A DNA stretch of 6,592 nucleotides from Verrucomicrobiales bacterium. GTDB taxonomy: Bacteria > Verrucomicrobiota > Verrucomicrobiia > Verrucomicrobiales > Akkermansiaceae. The first letter of the stretch is position 1, and every line of letters starts with the position of its first letter. The notes under the pieces are model-generated. The model was given only the letters and a program-made list of their open reading frames with translations, was not told the DNA's origin and did no database searches. Positions 5,796-6,592 of the stretch are shown here, piece by piece. The translations under genes were made by a program, and so were the position numbers. The stretch covers positions 1 through 6,592 of the forward strand of contig DMYM01000209.1 of assembly GCA_003483645.1 (NCBI GenBank), given 5' to 3'.

Positions 5796-6592
5796 ATGAG
5801 AGTTCTCCTGGCCATCCTGTCGCTTCTCCTGTGCCTCCCTTCCGCCGCTCCCGCCGCTCCCAGACCAAACATCCTCTTCCTCCTCGTCGACGACCTGCGT
5901 CACGACACCTTCGGTTTTGCCGGACACAAGATCTGCCGGACACCCCACCTTGACGTCCTCGCCAGGGAGAGCCACGTCTTCGAGAGCGCCTTCGTCACCA
6001 CCGCCATCTGCATGGTGAGCCGCGCCAGCATCTTCACCGGCCAGTACGAAGCCCGCCACCAGATCCACGATTTTCGCACCGAGTTCACCGCAGCCGCCTG
6101 GGACAAGGCCTACCCGCGACTCCTGAAGAAGGCAGGTTACCACACCGGCTTCGTGGGGAAATACGGGGTGGGCAACAAGATGACGGAAGCGCGTAAGACC
6201 TTCGACTTCTGGCGTGGCTTCGCGGGACAGGGGCGCTTCCTCGATCCCAAGCGCGAGAACAACCAGCACCTCACCGCCCTGCAGGGAGACCAGTCTCTCG
6301 AGTTCCTGCGCACTGCTCCCAAGGATAAACCGTGGTGTCTCTCGGTGAGCTTCAAGGCCGTGCACTGCCAGGACGGGGCCAAGCGCCAGTTCCCCCCCGA
6401 CAAACGCGACGAGAAGATGTTTGCCGACATCACCATCCCGCCGGCCCCGCTTTCCGATCCTGCGATCTTCCAGTCCCTCCACGAGCCCCTCAAGACCTCC
6501 GAGTCCCGCCGACGCTGGGAAATCCGCTTTTCTCCCAAGCTCTTCCAGGACACCGTGAAGGACTACTACCGTCTCCTCTTCGGCGTGGACCG
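5796..6592 (+). CDS. Secreted type I (formylglycine) sulfatase, 3' end outside the window
   Basis: The first 265 residues of a sulfatase are present; the frame is open at the window edge. Residues 1-21 form a signal peptide (basic MR, Leu-rich core, SAAPAA), so the enzyme is probably exported. PNILFLLVDDLRHDTFG (24-40) is the classic first strand with calcium-binding Asp32 and Asp33. TPHLDVLA (49-56) follows, then the active site AICMVSRASIFTGQ (70-83), where Cys72 would become formylglycine and Arg76 is conserved. GFVGKYGVG (118-126) supplies Lys122 (usual form GKWHLG), and SFKAVH (185-190) gives the substrate-side His190. The motif is CMVSR, not the canonical C-x-P/A-x-R. The C-terminal part with the D-N-G or D-H-G metal site is missing here. 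Substrate is unknown; in this kind of bacterium sulfated algal or host glycans are likely. The ATG at 5796 is the only start that precedes the signal peptide. Confidence 0.9.
   Translation, partial: MRVLLAILSLLLCLPSAAPAAPRPNILFLLVDDLRHDTFGFAGHKICRTPHLDVLARESHVFESAFVTTAICMVSRASIFTGQYEARHQIHDFRTEFTAAAWDKAYPRLLKKAGYHTGFVGKYGVGNKMTEARKTFDFWRGFAGQGRFLDPKRENNQHLTALQGDQSLEFLRTAPKDKPWCLSVSFKAVHCQDGAKRQFPPDKRDEKMFADITIPPAPLSDPAIFQSLHEPLKTSESRRRWEIRFSPKLFQDTVKDYYRLLFGVD

Noticed and set aside
5781..6482. A 233-codon minus-strand open frame opposite the sulfatase
   Set aside because: The plus strand encodes a signal peptide and ordered sulfatase motifs; the reverse frame shows no family features.
1..6592. 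CRISPR array, tRNA, transposase, integrase or phage genes
   Set aside because: No regularly spaced repeats, no cloverleaf-like segment in the gaps, and no mobile-element motifs were seen.

Overview
The window is GC-rich bacterial chromosome with strong C/G preference at codon third positions. It is densely packed with ordinary-looking genes on both strands. The organism is most likely a member of the Verrucomicrobiota or a related PVC-group bacterium. This is an inference from three things: a secreted planctomycete/verrucomicrobial-style sulfatase, almost no Shine-Dalgarno sequences before the genes, and small orphan membrane and hypothetical proteins. No marker gene proves it.

Layout: (1) 30-521 (+) is a peroxiredoxin, convergent with (2) 531-1088 (-), an SH3-domain lipoprotein with a proline-rich tail. 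(3) 1180-2049 (-) is dTDP-4-dehydrorhamnose reductase (rmlD/rfbD), upstream of the lipoprotein on the same strand. (4) About 2144-3115 (+) is dTDP-glucose 4,6-dehydratase (rmlB/rfbB), divergent from rmlD across a gap of about 94 bases. (5) 3192-3518 (-) is a small protein with two predicted membrane segments. (6) About 3616-4686 (+) is a mannose-1-phosphate guanylyltransferase, followed closely by (7) 4711-5136 (+), RuvX/YqgF. (8) 5261-5728 (+) is an unrecognised 155-residue protein. (9) 5796 to the window end (+) is the N-terminal 265 residues of a secreted type I sulfatase whose 3' part lies outside.

Theme: three genes make activated sugars for surface polysaccharide. RmlB and RmlD perform the second and last steps of dTDP-L-rhamnose synthesis, and the guanylyltransferase makes GDP-mannose. 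RmlA and RmlC are not in the window. The other genes are housekeeping (peroxide defence, rRNA processing or nuclease fold), envelope proteins and a probable sulfated-glycan-degrading enzyme.

No mobile element, CRISPR array, tRNA, rRNA or phage gene was seen. I found no convincing new multi-gene system. The items most worth a second look are the non-canonical sulfatase active-site motif, the cysteine-bearing unknown protein, and the weak or absent ribosome-binding sites throughout.
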